Position numbers and translations under genes: made by a program. From positions 1 to 64,000 of the forward strand of contig DLGE01000009.1 of assembly GCA_002482535.1 (NCBI GenBank): a stretch of 64,000 nt of DNA, read 5' to 3'. This document shows positions 35,902 to 43,993 of the stretch, in pieces (the first letter of the stretch is position 1; the number at the start of each line of letters is the position of its first letter). Origin of the DNA: Peptococcaceae bacterium UBA7702. Its GTDB lineage: Bacteria > Bacillota > Dehalobacteriia > UBA7702. The notes under the pieces were generated by a model. It made no database searches, was not told the origin of the DNA, and worked only from the letters and a program-made list of their open reading frames with translations.

Positions 35902-36135
35902 ATGATGAGCAAAACTCTATCACAAGAAAAAGCATATAAAATCATGTTAAAAAGATACCCTGATGTCTTAGACATGAAGCAGGTGTGCGAAATACTCGGT
36001 ATCAGCTTAAAGACAGGATACGCTTTAGTACAAGAAAATAAGATTGAGTGTTTGAAGGTTGGGCGAGCATATAAAATCCCCAAGCCTTTTTTATTGAGCT
36101 ATTTGCGGATCGGAACAGCCAGTGACAGTGAGTAA
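35902..36135 (+). CDS. Small HTH protein, excisionase-like
   Basis: This 77-aa protein starts at ATG 35902 after AGGAGG. It has a MerR/excisionase-type HTH: LDMKQVCEILGISLKTGYALVQENKIECLKVGRAYKIPKPFLLSYL. Position just before the integrase fits a recombination directionality factor. An alternative is an antitoxin for the adjacent MazF. Confidence 0.75.
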   Translation: MMSKTLSQEKAYKIMLKRYPDVLDMKQVCEILGISLKTGYALVQENKIECLKVGRAYKIPKPFLLSYLRIGTASDSE

Positions 36136-36227
36136 ATATCAATTTTGCACATTTAACGGATCATCTTTGCCGTGCTACACTAAACCATGTCAACGGCAAG
36201 TGGTGGGTATCATGAAAGGAGGAACAT

Positions 36228-37574
36228 ATGGAACTCGCCAAAATGCTAAAAATGGTCAGATTGACCGAAGATGAATTGGTCGGAGGATTTGTAACGGCCA
36301 AAAAGAACACCTTCTACACTGTTCTCAATCGCAAGGATGAGAACGGAAAACGCAAGCCGCTTTGGATTTCTACAGGGCTTATGGCTACCGAAGAAAATAG
36401 AGAAGAAGCGGAAAGCAAATGCCTGTCGGAGAGAATCCAATACTCGGTTGACCTGAAAAATGGTGTGACTGAACAGTCTGTTACCAAGGCCAAGACAAAG
36501 AAGTCTCCGGTACAACAGGAGGAACCCGACAAATCCGCAGAGCAGCCCCAGAACCCGTTATTTGCGGATTTATTGAATGAATGGCTTGCGTTCAGGCATC
36601 CGAGCAACATTGTCGTCGGGGAAGATTTCAACTTTGATAGAGTAATCAGGTTGAACACATGGGCGGGATATGCAGACAATATCAAGCAGAACCTGTATCC
36701 AACATTTATAGAATATGGCTGCACGGTACAGGAAATAACGCCGGATTTGCTGAAAGGATTTTATTCATACCGATTGAAAAGCGGATTGAAGAAATCCTCT
36801 GTCGCAAAAGACTTTACCATCATCAACCAGACATTAAACTATGCTGTTAGCCGGAAGATGATTGAAGTAAATCCGAACAGCGCAATTACCTTACACAAGA
36901 TCGAAAAGTATAATGCAGCCACGCTGAACGCTGACCAGATGCAGTATTACCTTGAATTTATTCAGGGTGACATCATTGAGATTCCTATCCTGTTGGGTGG
37001 GTTTTACGGGATGCGGCGGAGTGAGTGTGTTGGAACCAGGGAATCACAGTTTGATTTTCGCCATGGATTTTTCAGAGCAAACCACTCAGTCATAAAAGTG
37101 ACCATTGACGGAGAGAAGCAGTATATCCCGTCTGATAAGCTGAAAACCGATTTGAGCAACCGCACCTATCCGCTTATCCCCTATGTAGAAGAACGGGTAA
37201 AGGCGAAAATCGCGGAGAATAAAGACCTGCAAGCGCTATGCGGGAACTCATACAACAAGGATTGGCTTGGGTACGTCTGTATTCACCAACTGGGGGAAAT
37301 CATTGACCCGGACTATATCACCAATCGGCACTCTGATCTGCTGAAAAAGGCCGGGCTGCCCCATGTCAGGTTTCACGATCTCCGGCATTCGTGCGTAGGC
37401 TTGATGATGGCGAACGAGGTTCCTATGGAGCGTATCAGGGATTGGGTGGGGCACAGCGACATACGAACGACGGTAAATACCTATGGGCATTTGGAGTACC
37501 ATTCCAAGAAGCAAACAGCGGAAGTTATCGGGAGCAGCTTGAGGATAAAAAAGGCGGAAGCTGCCAATCTATGA
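36228..37574 (+). CDS. int: Tyrosine recombinase, ICE integrase
   Basis: This 448-aa integrase starts at ATG 36228 after AAAGGAGG. The catalytic domain shows GFYGMRRSE (first Arg), HDLRHS (His-x-x-Arg), GHSD and the Tyr in TVNTYGHLEY. An N-terminal AP2-like arm-binding part and a central core-binding part precede it. It ends 18 nt before the 3' end of a tRNA-Ser gene, as expected for the right end of an element that uses tRNA attachment sites. Confidence 0.93.
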   Translation: MELAKMLKMVRLTEDELVGGFVTAKKNTFYTVLNRKDENGKRKPLWISTGLMATEENREEAESKCLSERIQYSVDLKNGVTEQSVTKAKTKKSPVQQEEPDKSAEQPQNPLFADLLNEWLAFRHPSNIVVGEDFNFDRVIRLNTWAGYADNIKQNLYPTFIEYGCTVQEITPDLLKGFYSYRLKSGLKKSSVAKDFTIINQTLNYAVSRKMIEVNPNSAITLHKIEKYNAATLNADQMQYYLEFIQGDIIEIPILLGGFYGMRRSECVGTRESQFDFRHGFFRANHSVIKVTIDGEKQYIPSDKLKTDLSNRTYPLIPYVEERVKAKIAENKDLQALCGNSYNKDWLGYVCIHQLGEIIDPDYITNRHSDLLKKAGLPHVRFHDLRHSCVGLMMANEVPMERIRDWVGHSDIRTTVNTYGHLEYHSKKQTAEVIGSSLRIKKAEAANL

Positions 37575-37592
37575 GACTGACAGCTTCCATGG

Positions 37593-37680
37593 TGGCGGAG
37601 GAGGTGGGGATTGAACCCACGCGCCGTTGCCGACCTATCGCATTTCGAGTGCGACCCCTTCACCGCTTGGGTACTCCTCC
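37593..37680 (-). tRNA. tRNA-Ser (anticodon CGA)
   Basis: On the minus strand the acceptor GGAGGAG pairs with CTCCTCC, with discriminator G and encoded CCA. The anticodon stem TCGCA/TGCGA closes the loop CTCGAAA, giving anticodon CGA. A long variable arm and T-arm GTGGG-TTCAATC-CCCAC complete a class II tRNA. It is intact. It lies between the integrase gene and a broken tRNA-Ser 5' half. Confidence 0.95.
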
Positions 37681-37704
37681 GTATATGAAATTTTCAAAGC
37701 CCTC

Positions 37705-37724
37705 GGATAGAACTTGGATAGAAC
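37705..37724. repeat. Paired 9-mers, possible integrase arm sites
   Basis: GGATAGAAC occurs at 37705-37713 and 37716-37724, an 11-bp period. Tyrosine integrases of ICEs bind such direct repeats near attachment sites. Position between the integrase gene and the broken tRNA fits that role. Confidence 0.45.
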
Positions 37725-37818
37725 AGCCCGGAAAATCGCTGATACTCGAACCCCGAGAGCTAAAAAAAGCGCCTGTTCATGCGGTTTCCGGCTACTGTGC
37801 TTCCACACCGCCCCACAC

Positions 37819-37859
37819 ATTTCGAGTCGTTCTCGTTATGACCACTTCGATACCGCTCC
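37819..37859 (-). pseudogene. tRNA-Ser 5' half, broken in the anticodon loop
   Basis: The minus strand reads a complete tRNA-Ser 5' half: acceptor GGAGCGG, TA, a D-arm closed by TCG/CGA, anticodon stem AACGA and loop CTCGAAA. Beyond that the sequence diverges and the 3' stem strand expected (TCGTT) is absent. The shared ACTCGAAATG also occurs in the intact tRNA at 37593-37680. It sits 41 nt downstream of tadA. I read it as the right attachment site of the element. Confidence 0.6.
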
Positions 37860-37900
37860 AAATTGGTTAACGCGAATATTTTATCATAAAAAGTCCATTC

Positions 37901-38359
37901 TTACAAGGGTTCCTGCCGCCGCGTCCGGAAAAAATTCTCCGTTAAGGCGGCGCATTCCTTTTCCATAATGCCGCCGATCACTTCTGTCTTATGGTTATAG
38001 AGACCCGGCGCCAATAAATTTAACGTGGAACCGCAGGCGCCCCAGCGGCTGTCCCAGGCACCGAAAACCAGTGTGTCGACGCGTCCTTGCAAAATCGCCC
38101 CGGCGCACATGGGGCAGGGCTCCATGGTCACAAAAAGGGCGACGCCCTTTAAACGCCAGGTTTTGAGGTATTGCGCCGCCTTACGCAGGGCTTCCGTTTC
38201 GGCGTGGGAAATCGGGTCGTTTTTTCGTTCCTTGCCGTTATGGCCTCGACCGATGATTTGCCCCTCATAAACCGCCACGGCGCCGACGGGGACGTCGCCG
38301 AGGCCGGCGGCTTTTTCGGCTTCTTTGATTGCTTCCCTCATAAAGACATAATAATCCAT
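37901..38359 (-). CDS. tadA: tRNA-specific adenosine deaminase
   Basis: This 152-aa enzyme converts wobble adenosine of tRNA-Arg(ACG) to inosine. The zinc/catalytic motifs are HAETEAL (His and Glu) and PCPMCAGAI (two Cys). The remaining residues, including GSTLNLL, match TadA. In many Bacillota tadA has a tRNA-Ser gene as neighbour, which supports the view that the broken tRNA fragment beside it was resident. Confidence 0.93.
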   Translation of the reverse strand: MDYYVFMREAIKEAEKAAGLGDVPVGAVAVYEGQIIGRGHNGKERKNDPISHAETEALRKAAQYLKTWRLKGVALFVTMEPCPMCAGAILQGRVDTLVFGAWDSRWGACGSTLNLLAPGLYNHKTEVIGGIMEKECAALTENFFRTRRQEPL

Positions 38360-38527
38360 AATTTTATTATACCATAAACCGTTGCCGCAAAAAAGACTTT
38401 ACGGTAACGTATTTTTTTATGTTTTTCTCTGTTTTTCTTCAAAAAACCCTTGCATAATTGATATTTATATGATATTATAATGATATCATCAAGATATAAA
38501 AAATACTGATGATTTTCGGAGTATTTT

Positions 38528-38839
38528 ATGGAAAAAGCTGCCTGCACCGACAAAGAATCGATTTTATTTTTCAACAAAAAGGCCTCTTTGGCAAAGGCGG
38601 CTGCCGCCGCTTTTGCCCGCACGGAAAAGGGTGTAACGGTTTATGCGCCGCTTTCCCGTTTCGGTATCATTGTCGCTTTCCCGAAAAAGCGGCAGGTCTG
38701 TACTGTTCAGCAGATCTTCCTCCATACCGCGAAAAAAGACTGGCCGAAAAATGAAAGATTCACCTCCGCCTATTACGACGGGGTTGTTGTCCCGGAGAAA
38801 AAGCCAGCCCTGCTTTTCCGGGATCGGCATGATTCATGA
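38528..38839 (+). CDS. Hypothetical protein coupled to an RHH protein
   Basis: This 103-aa protein starts at ATG 38528. TATAAT at 38476-38481 is a probable -10 box. The sequence has an Ala-rich helix (KASLAKAAAAAFA) and no motif I recognise. Its stop overlaps the next start as ATGA, so the two genes are expressed together and their products may interact. Confidence 0.6.
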   Translation: MEKAACTDKESILFFNKKASLAKAAAAAFARTEKGVTVYAPLSRFGIIVAFPKKRQVCTVQQIFLHTAKKDWPKNERFTSAYYDGVVVPEKKPALLFRDRHDS

Positions 38840-39006
38840 CAGCTCCGAAAAAGTGTTTTCCTTTGCGGCTCGACCCGAATATTTATAGTGCACTGGAACA
38901 GTGGGCATCCGAAGAGATTCGGAGTGTAAACGGACACATCGAATATTTATTAAGAGAAGCCTTAAAAAAGGAAAAACGACTCAGAAAAGATGGTAGTACA
39001 AAATAA
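38836..39006 (+). CDS. Arc-like ribbon-helix-helix protein
   Basis: This 56-aa protein starts at ATG 38836. CFPLRLDPNIYSALEQWA followed by SVNGHIEYLLREALKKE is the Arc/CopG-type ribbon-helix-helix pattern: a short strand, then two helices with the conserved SVNG-IE turn. It should bind DNA as a dimer. The gene is too short for routine calls. A strong terminator follows. Confidence 0.8.
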   Translation: MTAPKKCFPLRLDPNIYSALEQWASEEIRSVNGHIEYLLREALKKEKRLRKDGSTK

Positions 39007-39008
39007 AA

Positions 39009-39048
39009 GGAGCTGTAACCTCACATGGTTACAGCTCCTTTTATTTTT
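39009..39048 (+). terminator. Terminator after the RHH gene
   Basis: GGAGCTGTAACC (39009-39020) pairs with GGTTACAGCTCC (39027-39038) around a 6-nt loop, followed by TTTTATTTTT. It begins 2 nt after the stop codon. Confidence 0.93.
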
Positions 39049-39119
39049 GCGCTTTATAAAAAAGCAAGCCCGCCAAGTTATTGGCGAGCTGTGTGTTAAG
39101 ATGATTCCTTTATTCGTGA

Positions 39120-39205
39120 GCGGTGATCTGATGAGTCACCGCAACTTCAATGATTTCCCGATAAGCCCAGTTGTGATTGATCATGGGTTGGAATACCCTT
39201 TCTAA
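39120..39205 (+). other. Hairpin and 24-codon frame before the response regulator
   Basis: GCGGTGA (39120-39126) pairs with TCACCGC (39136-39142). An ATG at 39131 inside the loop opens a 24-codon frame to 39205. The 13-mer GGTGATCTGATGA at 39122 recurs at the regulator start (39328-39340). The rest of 39049-39337 shows no other feature beyond a TATAAT at 39311-39316. Confidence 0.3.
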
Positions 39206-39337
39206 AACCGTTGTTAGGTTTATTGTAGCAAAAACCGATTACCCTCCGGGGTTTGATTCAGAAATCTTAATCTTTGTATCATTATGGATGGCATTGGCCA
39301 AAAATTGTGGTATAATATTGCCATAGGTGGTGATCTG

Positions 39338-40024
39338 ATGAACAAAGCCCGCATCATGCTGATTGAAGATGAAGCCGATGTCCTTGCCATCAATCGGGAG
39401 TATCTGGAACACCAAGGTTATGAAATCATTGCCATGTCCACGCTGGATCAGGCCCGTTTCCATCTGGAGGAGCAGACTCCGGATTTGATTTTATTGGATG
39501 TCATGATGCCTGACGGCAACGGCTGGGATTTTTGCGGCGAAATCCGCGCAAAAACCAATGCTCCCGTGATCTTCCTGACTTGCAGGGATGAAAACGAGAG
39601 CATCATCAAAGGATTATCGGAGGGCGGTGACGACTACATCATCAAGCCCTATGATCTCAATGTTCTGGGGGCCCGGGTCGGCGCCCAACTGCGTCGGGCG
39701 GGGATGATGTCCGCTGGGAAAATTGAGCTGCCGCCTCTGACCATAGACTTACTGGCGGGAGAAGTGATGCTGAGGGAAGAACACATCAGTTTAACACCCC
39801 GGGAAATCCAGCTTTTGGCCTGTTTTACTCTGTATGCCGGCCGCCGTCTGCGCTGTGACGAGATCTACCGGCGCACCTGGGGCGGCACGGCGAAAAACGC
39901 CTCTCAGACCATTGCGGTTTACGTGACCAAACTCCGCAAGAAGCTGCATATTGATGAAAACAGCCCCTTTGAACTGCGGGGAACGCGAAACGGGGAATAT
40001 ATCTTCAGCAAGATCCAATACTGA
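39338..40024 (+). CDS. OmpR-family response regulator
   Basis: I take ATG 39338 after GGTGGTGAT; the upstream frame extension from 39284 overlaps the -10 box TATAAT at 39311-39316. The 228-aa protein has EDEAD near residue 10, Asp54 in LLDVMMPDG and Lys in YIIKPYDL, then a winged helix. Its kinase partner is encoded on the opposite strand, ending 2 nt away, so the pair is convergent rather than an operon. Confidence 0.9.
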   Translation: MNKARIMLIEDEADVLAINREYLEHQGYEIIAMSTLDQARFHLEEQTPDLILLDVMMPDGNGWDFCGEIRAKTNAPVIFLTCRDENESIIKGLSEGGDDYIIKPYDLNVLGARVGAQLRRAGMMSAGKIELPPLTIDLLAGEVMLREEHISLTPREIQLLACFTLYAGRRLRCDEIYRRTWGGTAKNASQTIAVYVTKLRKKLHIDENSPFELRGTRNGEYIFSKIQY

Positions 40025-40026
40025 AA

Positions 40027-41349
40027 TCAAGAAAGCGCCGGCAGGGTGAAGCAGAAGGTTGTTCCGATGCCTTCGTCGCTTTTCACCCAAATGCCCCCGT
40101 TGTGCTCCTCGATGATGTGTTTGCAGATAAAAAGACCCAATCCGGTGCCGGTATCCTTGCCGCCGCCGGATTTTTGGTTGTTATTATAACGATCAAAAAT
40201 AAAGGGGAGTTTCGCCGGGCTGATGCCTTCCCCGGTATCGGTGACGCAGATCAAAACTTCGTTGTCACGGGGTTCGGCGGTAACCGTGATGGTACCGTTG
40301 ACGGTGAAGCGGATGGCATTGGCAATCAGGTTTACGATCACCTGGGAGATACGTCCCTTGTCGGCGTTGATTTGGGGCAATTCGTCCTCGATGCGGATCA
40401 CCAGTTTATTGCCGTTTTTGTTGAGGATGGGGTAGTGGGTTTCGATGGCGTTGTGGATGATCTCATCGGGATGGCAGGGACTTTTCTCCATGACCATGCG
40501 CCCTTCCTCCATTCTTGTCACATCCAAGATCTGCCCTACCATCAGGGCCAAACGTTCCGCTTCGGCGGAGATCAGCTGCATGCGGTGAATCACCGTGGCG
40601 GGTTCAACCTCCTGCTGGCGAGAGAGAAGCTGGCGGGTGGTTTGGGCATAGCCGGAGATCACCGTTAGCGGCGTTTTCAACTCGTGGGAGACATTGCCTA
40701 AAAATTCTGTTTTCAGCCGGTTGATTTGCTCCAGGGCGGCATTTTCCTCCGTCAGCTGCTTTCGGGCTGTTTCCAGCTCCCGCTGCTGCCGGTTATACAT
40801 GGCAAAATGCAGGGAAAGGGTGATGCCGAGAATCACGCTCACCGACAAAAAGCTGGTTAAGATATCCAGGAGACGGTCTCTTTCCGTGGCGAAGTATTCA
40901 ATCTGTTCGGGATGGGCAAAAGCCCATAAACAGAGGCAGGTGTAGACAATAATTTCTAAAAAGGTCATCACCACCATGGCTTTTCCTTCCAGCATGAAGA
41001 CGGTGAAGACGATAGCGAAAATGAAAAAGGCGATCATACCGCCGTGGTAGCCGCCGGAATGGAAGAACAATACAGTGAACATCCCCAAAAAGATGGTCGC
41101 GATCGTGATCATATAACAGAGCTGATACCTGCCGGTACGATAAGCATAGTAAAGCAGGCCAAGGGAAAGGGCGGTGAGGCATAGGTTGATCAAGGCGTTG
41201 AAAATCTGGTTGCCGATGATCAGGCTGGTGGCGCACATGACGAAACTGATGAACATCCCTGCCATTGCAAGGATATTGAAGAGACGGACGCGAAAATCAA
41301 GTTCTTTACTGAAAAATCGCCGGATCAGCCAGCCATATGCTTTGCCCAT
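40027..41349 (-). CDS. Sensor histidine kinase with multi-span membrane domain
   Basis: This 440-aa kinase has about six membrane segments in the first 190 residues with very short loops, similar to 5TM/6TM sensors. A coiled stretch (QRELETARKQLTEENAALEQI) leads to the H box NVSHELKTPLTVISGYAQ. The ATP site has DTGEGISPAKL and GTGLGLFICKHI. It very probably pairs with the convergent response regulator. Confidence 0.88.
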   Translation of the reverse strand: MGKAYGWLIRRFFSKELDFRVRLFNILAMAGMFISFVMCATSLIIGNQIFNALINLCLTALSLGLLYYAYRTGRYQLCYMITIATIFLGMFTVLFFHSGGYHGGMIAFFIFAIVFTVFMLEGKAMVVMTFLEIIVYTCLCLWAFAHPEQIEYFATERDRLLDILTSFLSVSVILGITLSLHFAMYNRQQRELETARKQLTEENAALEQINRLKTEFLGNVSHELKTPLTVISGYAQTTRQLLSRQQEVEPATVIHRMQLISAEAERLALMVGQILDVTRMEEGRMVMEKSPCHPDEIIHNAIETHYPILNKNGNKLVIRIEDELPQINADKGRISQVIVNLIANAIRFTVNGTITVTAEPRDNEVLICVTDTGEGISPAKLPFIFDRYNNNQKSGGGKDTGTGLGLFICKHIIEEHNGGIWVKSDEGIGTTFCFTLPALS

Positions 41350-41417
41350 GGTATTTTTCTGCCTTTCGGTTGGATACTGTGATTATACCATAGATTTACC
41401 GAAGTGGGGAGCGCTCC

Positions 41418-41447
41418 TTGACAAAAAGGGGCGGTTTTTTGTATGAT
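41418..41447 (+). promoter_or_regulatory. Promoter of the radical SAM gene
   Basis: TTGACA at 41418-41423 and TATGAT at 41442-41447 are separated by 18 bp. The start codon at 41467 follows with GGGGAGGAAG between. Confidence 0.7.
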
Positions 41448-41466
41448 ACGGGGAGGAAGTGATTTT

Positions 41467-42072
41467 ATGCAGACCATCCTTTATGAGGTCAAAAACGGCC
41501 TCTACCTCAATTTGACCAATCGTTGCCCCTGTAACTGCTCTTTTTGCCTGCGGCAGAACCATGACGACCCCGGCAACGAGGAATCCCTCTGGCTTGACCG
41601 TGAACCCACTTTTGCCGAAGTGAAAGCCGCCCTCAAGGAGCGGGATTTAAATCAATATCCGGAAATCGTTTTCTGCGGTTTCGGTGAGCCCCTGGAAGCC
41701 TTTGATGTGCTGAAAGCGACGGCGGCCTATCTCAAAACGTTTTATCAGGGGAATATTCGTCTGAACACCAACGGCCTTGGCGATTTGATCGTTGGCAGGC
41801 CCGTGGCAGGGGAATTGAAGGGCCTCATCGACGCTGTTTCCATCAGTTTAAACGCCGCAGATGCCAAAACGTATCAGGCGATTAGTGACAGCTGTTTCGG
41901 GGAAAAGTCCTTTGACGCCGTCCTGTCCTTCGCGGCGGACTGTGCCAAGGTGATTCCGGAAGTAACCTTGACCACAGTGGCCACGACGATTTCCAAAGAG
42001 GATGAAAAGCGTTGCGCCGCGCTGTGTGCTGAATTGGGTGTCACCTACCGCATCCGCTCTTATATTGAATAG
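41467..42072 (+). CDS. Radical SAM protein, TatD-linked type
   Basis: I use ATG 41467 (201 aa). The N-terminal LYLNLTNRCPCNCSFCLR contains the Cys-x3-Cys-x2-Cys that binds the 4Fe-4S cluster, and FCGFGEPLEAFDVL is the SAM-binding GGEP-like motif. Length and sequence fit the small radical SAM proteins often found beside tatD in anaerobes, though tatD is not nearby here. The substrate is unknown. It should require strictly reducing conditions. Confidence 0.85.
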   Translation: MQTILYEVKNGLYLNLTNRCPCNCSFCLRQNHDDPGNEESLWLDREPTFAEVKAALKERDLNQYPEIVFCGFGEPLEAFDVLKATAAYLKTFYQGNIRLNTNGLGDLIVGRPVAGELKGLIDAVSISLNAADAKTYQAISDSCFGEKSFDAVLSFAADCAKVIPEVTLTTVATTISKEDEKRCAALCAELGVTYRIRSYIE

Positions 42073-42081
42073 GAACATACC

Positions 42082-42304
42082 TGAGCGAACGCCTTACGGC
42101 GTTCGTTCAGGCCGCCGACAAAGTCTGATACGTAGCAAACCCTTTGGCCTACGACAGCTTGAGTACTATTTTGTACACTGCGCGGCCGCAGGCCAAAGCG
42201 TTTGCCGCGTCTAAGCCTTTCTCGACAGCCTATCATCCTGTAGCCCAAAACTCGCTTGCGCGTATTTTGTCTACAGTCTGGCGAACGCCTTACGGCGTTC
42301 GTTT
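42082..42304. repeat. Folded intergenic repeat with matching ends
   Basis: The palindrome GCGAACGCCTTACGGCGTTC occurs near both ends (about 42087 and 42281). Inside, GCAAACCCTTTGGCC (42135-42149) pairs with GGCCAAAGCGTTTGC (42191-42205) with one mismatch, and the segments next to the end palindromes are also partly complementary. The whole unit could fold into one long branched hairpin. It looks like a dispersed non-autonomous repeat or an RNA element rather than a gene. Confidence 0.6.
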
Positions 42305-42376
42305 TAGTTTGCATTTCCAAAGGGATGTGCTATAATCAAAATATAAAAATACATGGAGATCGATAAGAAAGATATT

Positions 42377-43261
42377 ATGATAAACAAAAAGATTCAGTAT
42401 TTTATCACCTTGGCCCAATGCCTTTCTTTTACCAAAGCCGCCAACCAATACGGCGTCAGTCAAACGGCGATCAGCCAGTATATCGCCGGTTTGGAACAGC
42501 GTCTGGGGGTCAAACTGTTTCACCGCAATCCCCATTCCGTATCCTTGACCGAAGCGGGCAAGGTCTATTACCGCCGTGTTTGTCACATGCTCCAGTATTA
42601 CGAAGATACCGTCAATCAAACCACTGCCGCCGCCGACCTTTACAGTGGTTATGTGAAGGTGGGCATCGGTATCTATGAATATCATAAAACCGATGATTTT
42701 TTCAGCCAGTTGCTTAACCGCTATCCGGCCATTAAAACCGACGTCTATCAGTACCCCTATGAAGAGCTGACCCGGCGTTTGAAAAACGGTGAGCTGGACG
42801 CGATCATCGCCATTGACCTTTGTGAGGATTCCTTTGCCAACCGGGAAATCCACACCAAACCGCTGTTTAGCTCCAATAACTGTCTGGTGGTGGAAAAATC
42901 TGTGGCCGCCAAATATCCCGAAAACGACGGCGCCGCTATGCTCAAACAGGAGTACCTGATCACCAACTGTGAAAATGCCGGTCCTTCCTCCATGGATATG
43001 CTCCGTAACCTCTTAGTGGAAGAGTATGGCTTCTTTCCCGAACGGACCACCCGCACCAATAGCATCAATCCACAACTGTTGATGGTCCGCTCCAAACAGG
43101 GGGTGGCCATCGTACCGGATTTCATCAAAGAGATCTATGACGAAAACCTCATCCGCATTCCCATGCATCATCATCCCCCCTATCAGTACGAGATCATCAG
43201 TTTGGCGGAGAACGATAATCCCGCCGTGGATATTTTGATGCAACTCGGCGACGAACTTTAG
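42377..43261 (+). CDS. LysR-family regulator
   Basis: I choose ATG 42377 (294 aa); an in-frame ATG at 42353 adds eight charged residues with no better ribosome-binding site. The N-terminal HTH is IQYFITLAQCLSFTKAANQYGVSQTAISQYIAGLEQRLGVKLFHRN. The remaining 200 residues form the usual two-lobed effector domain. LysR proteins often control a divergent neighbour, but here the upstream gene is on the same strand and a repeat lies between. Confidence 0.9.
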   Translation: MINKKIQYFITLAQCLSFTKAANQYGVSQTAISQYIAGLEQRLGVKLFHRNPHSVSLTEAGKVYYRRVCHMLQYYEDTVNQTTAAADLYSGYVKVGIGIYEYHKTDDFFSQLLNRYPAIKTDVYQYPYEELTRRLKNGELDAIIAIDLCEDSFANREIHTKPLFSSNNCLVVEKSVAAKYPENDGAAMLKQEYLITNCENAGPSSMDMLRNLLVEEYGFFPERTTRTNSINPQLLMVRSKQGVAIVPDFIKEIYDENLIRIPMHHHPPYQYEIISLAENDNPAVDILMQLGDEL

Positions 43262-43271
43262 GGAGTTTACG

Positions 43272-43976
43272 ATGATTGCAGCCGTAATTTTAGCCGCCGG
43301 CAACGGTTCCCGTATGGCGGGGAGCTTGCCGAAGCAGTTTTTAAAGATAGAGGGTAAACCGGTGCTGGTGCGCACCGTGGAAGCCTTTCTTCGTTCGGAC
43401 CTGGTGGACCGCGTCGTCGTGGCGGTTGCCAAAGACTGGCTTGACTATGCGGAACGCCTGTTGGAAGAGGCCTTTGGGGGGGCAGCTCCCATTTCTGTCA
43501 CCGTCGGTGGCAGCAGCCGTTTGCAAAGTTTGATCAATGCCTGTGCTTTCCTAAGCGACGCTTTCGGCATCACCAAAGATGATATTGTCCTGACCCATGA
43601 CGCCGCCCGGCCCTTTGTTACAAAACAAGTCATTGCCGAAAATATTAAGCTATTGGACTCCTATGACGGGGTCACCACGGCCTGTCCCGCCGTTGATACG
43701 ATACTCGTCTCCGCCGACGGAAAAAAGGTTGACGATATCCCCCTCCGTAAAACGATGTTTTCCGTGCAAACACCACAGACCTTTCATACGGGCGAGTTGA
43801 TTGAAACCATCGCCTCCCTGACGGAAGCGGAGAAAAGCGCCTTGACCGACGCCGCAAAAGCTTATGTATTAAAAAAGAAGCGCGTCGGTATTGTTTTGTC
43901 AGAAACCACCAACCTAAAATTGACCACCGCGGCTGATCTTTCTCTGGCGGCGTCATTGATGCTTGGTGAAAAATAA
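43272..43976 (+). CDS. IspD/TarI-family cytidylyltransferase
   Basis: This 234-aa enzyme has the nucleotide-binding start AVILAAGNGSRMAGSLPKQF and VLTHDAARPFV. It transfers CMP from CTP to a sugar or polyol phosphate. The segment PAVDTILVSADGKKVDDIPLRKTM then QTPQTF resembles ribitol-5-phosphate enzymes (TarI) as much as the isoprenoid enzyme IspD. Without ispF or tar genes nearby I leave both open. It starts 10 nt after lysR and may be cotranscribed. Confidence 0.82.
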   Translation: MIAAVILAAGNGSRMAGSLPKQFLKIEGKPVLVRTVEAFLRSDLVDRVVVAVAKDWLDYAERLLEEAFGGAAPISVTVGGSSRLQSLINACAFLSDAFGITKDDIVLTHDAARPFVTKQVIAENIKLLDSYDGVTTACPAVDTILVSADGKKVDDIPLRKTMFSVQTPQTFHTGELIETIASLTEAEKSALTDAAKAYVLKKKRVGIVLSETTNLKLTTAADLSLAASLMLGEK

Positions 43977-43993
43977 GAGATGGAGGGAAGAAT

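Noticed and set aside
37391..37870. 159-codon plus-strand frame across the tRNA-Ser
   Set aside because: It is read through the antisense of a tRNA and the tRNA fragment; both explain its sequence better than a protein.
37681..37870. SRP RNA downstream of tadA
   Set aside because: The conserved GGAAGSAGC-type tetraloop and loop motif is missing; the 5' part matches a tRNA-Ser half.
42060..42320. 86-codon minus-strand frame in the intergenic repeat
   Set aside because: It is produced by the folded repeat and has no ribosome-binding site.
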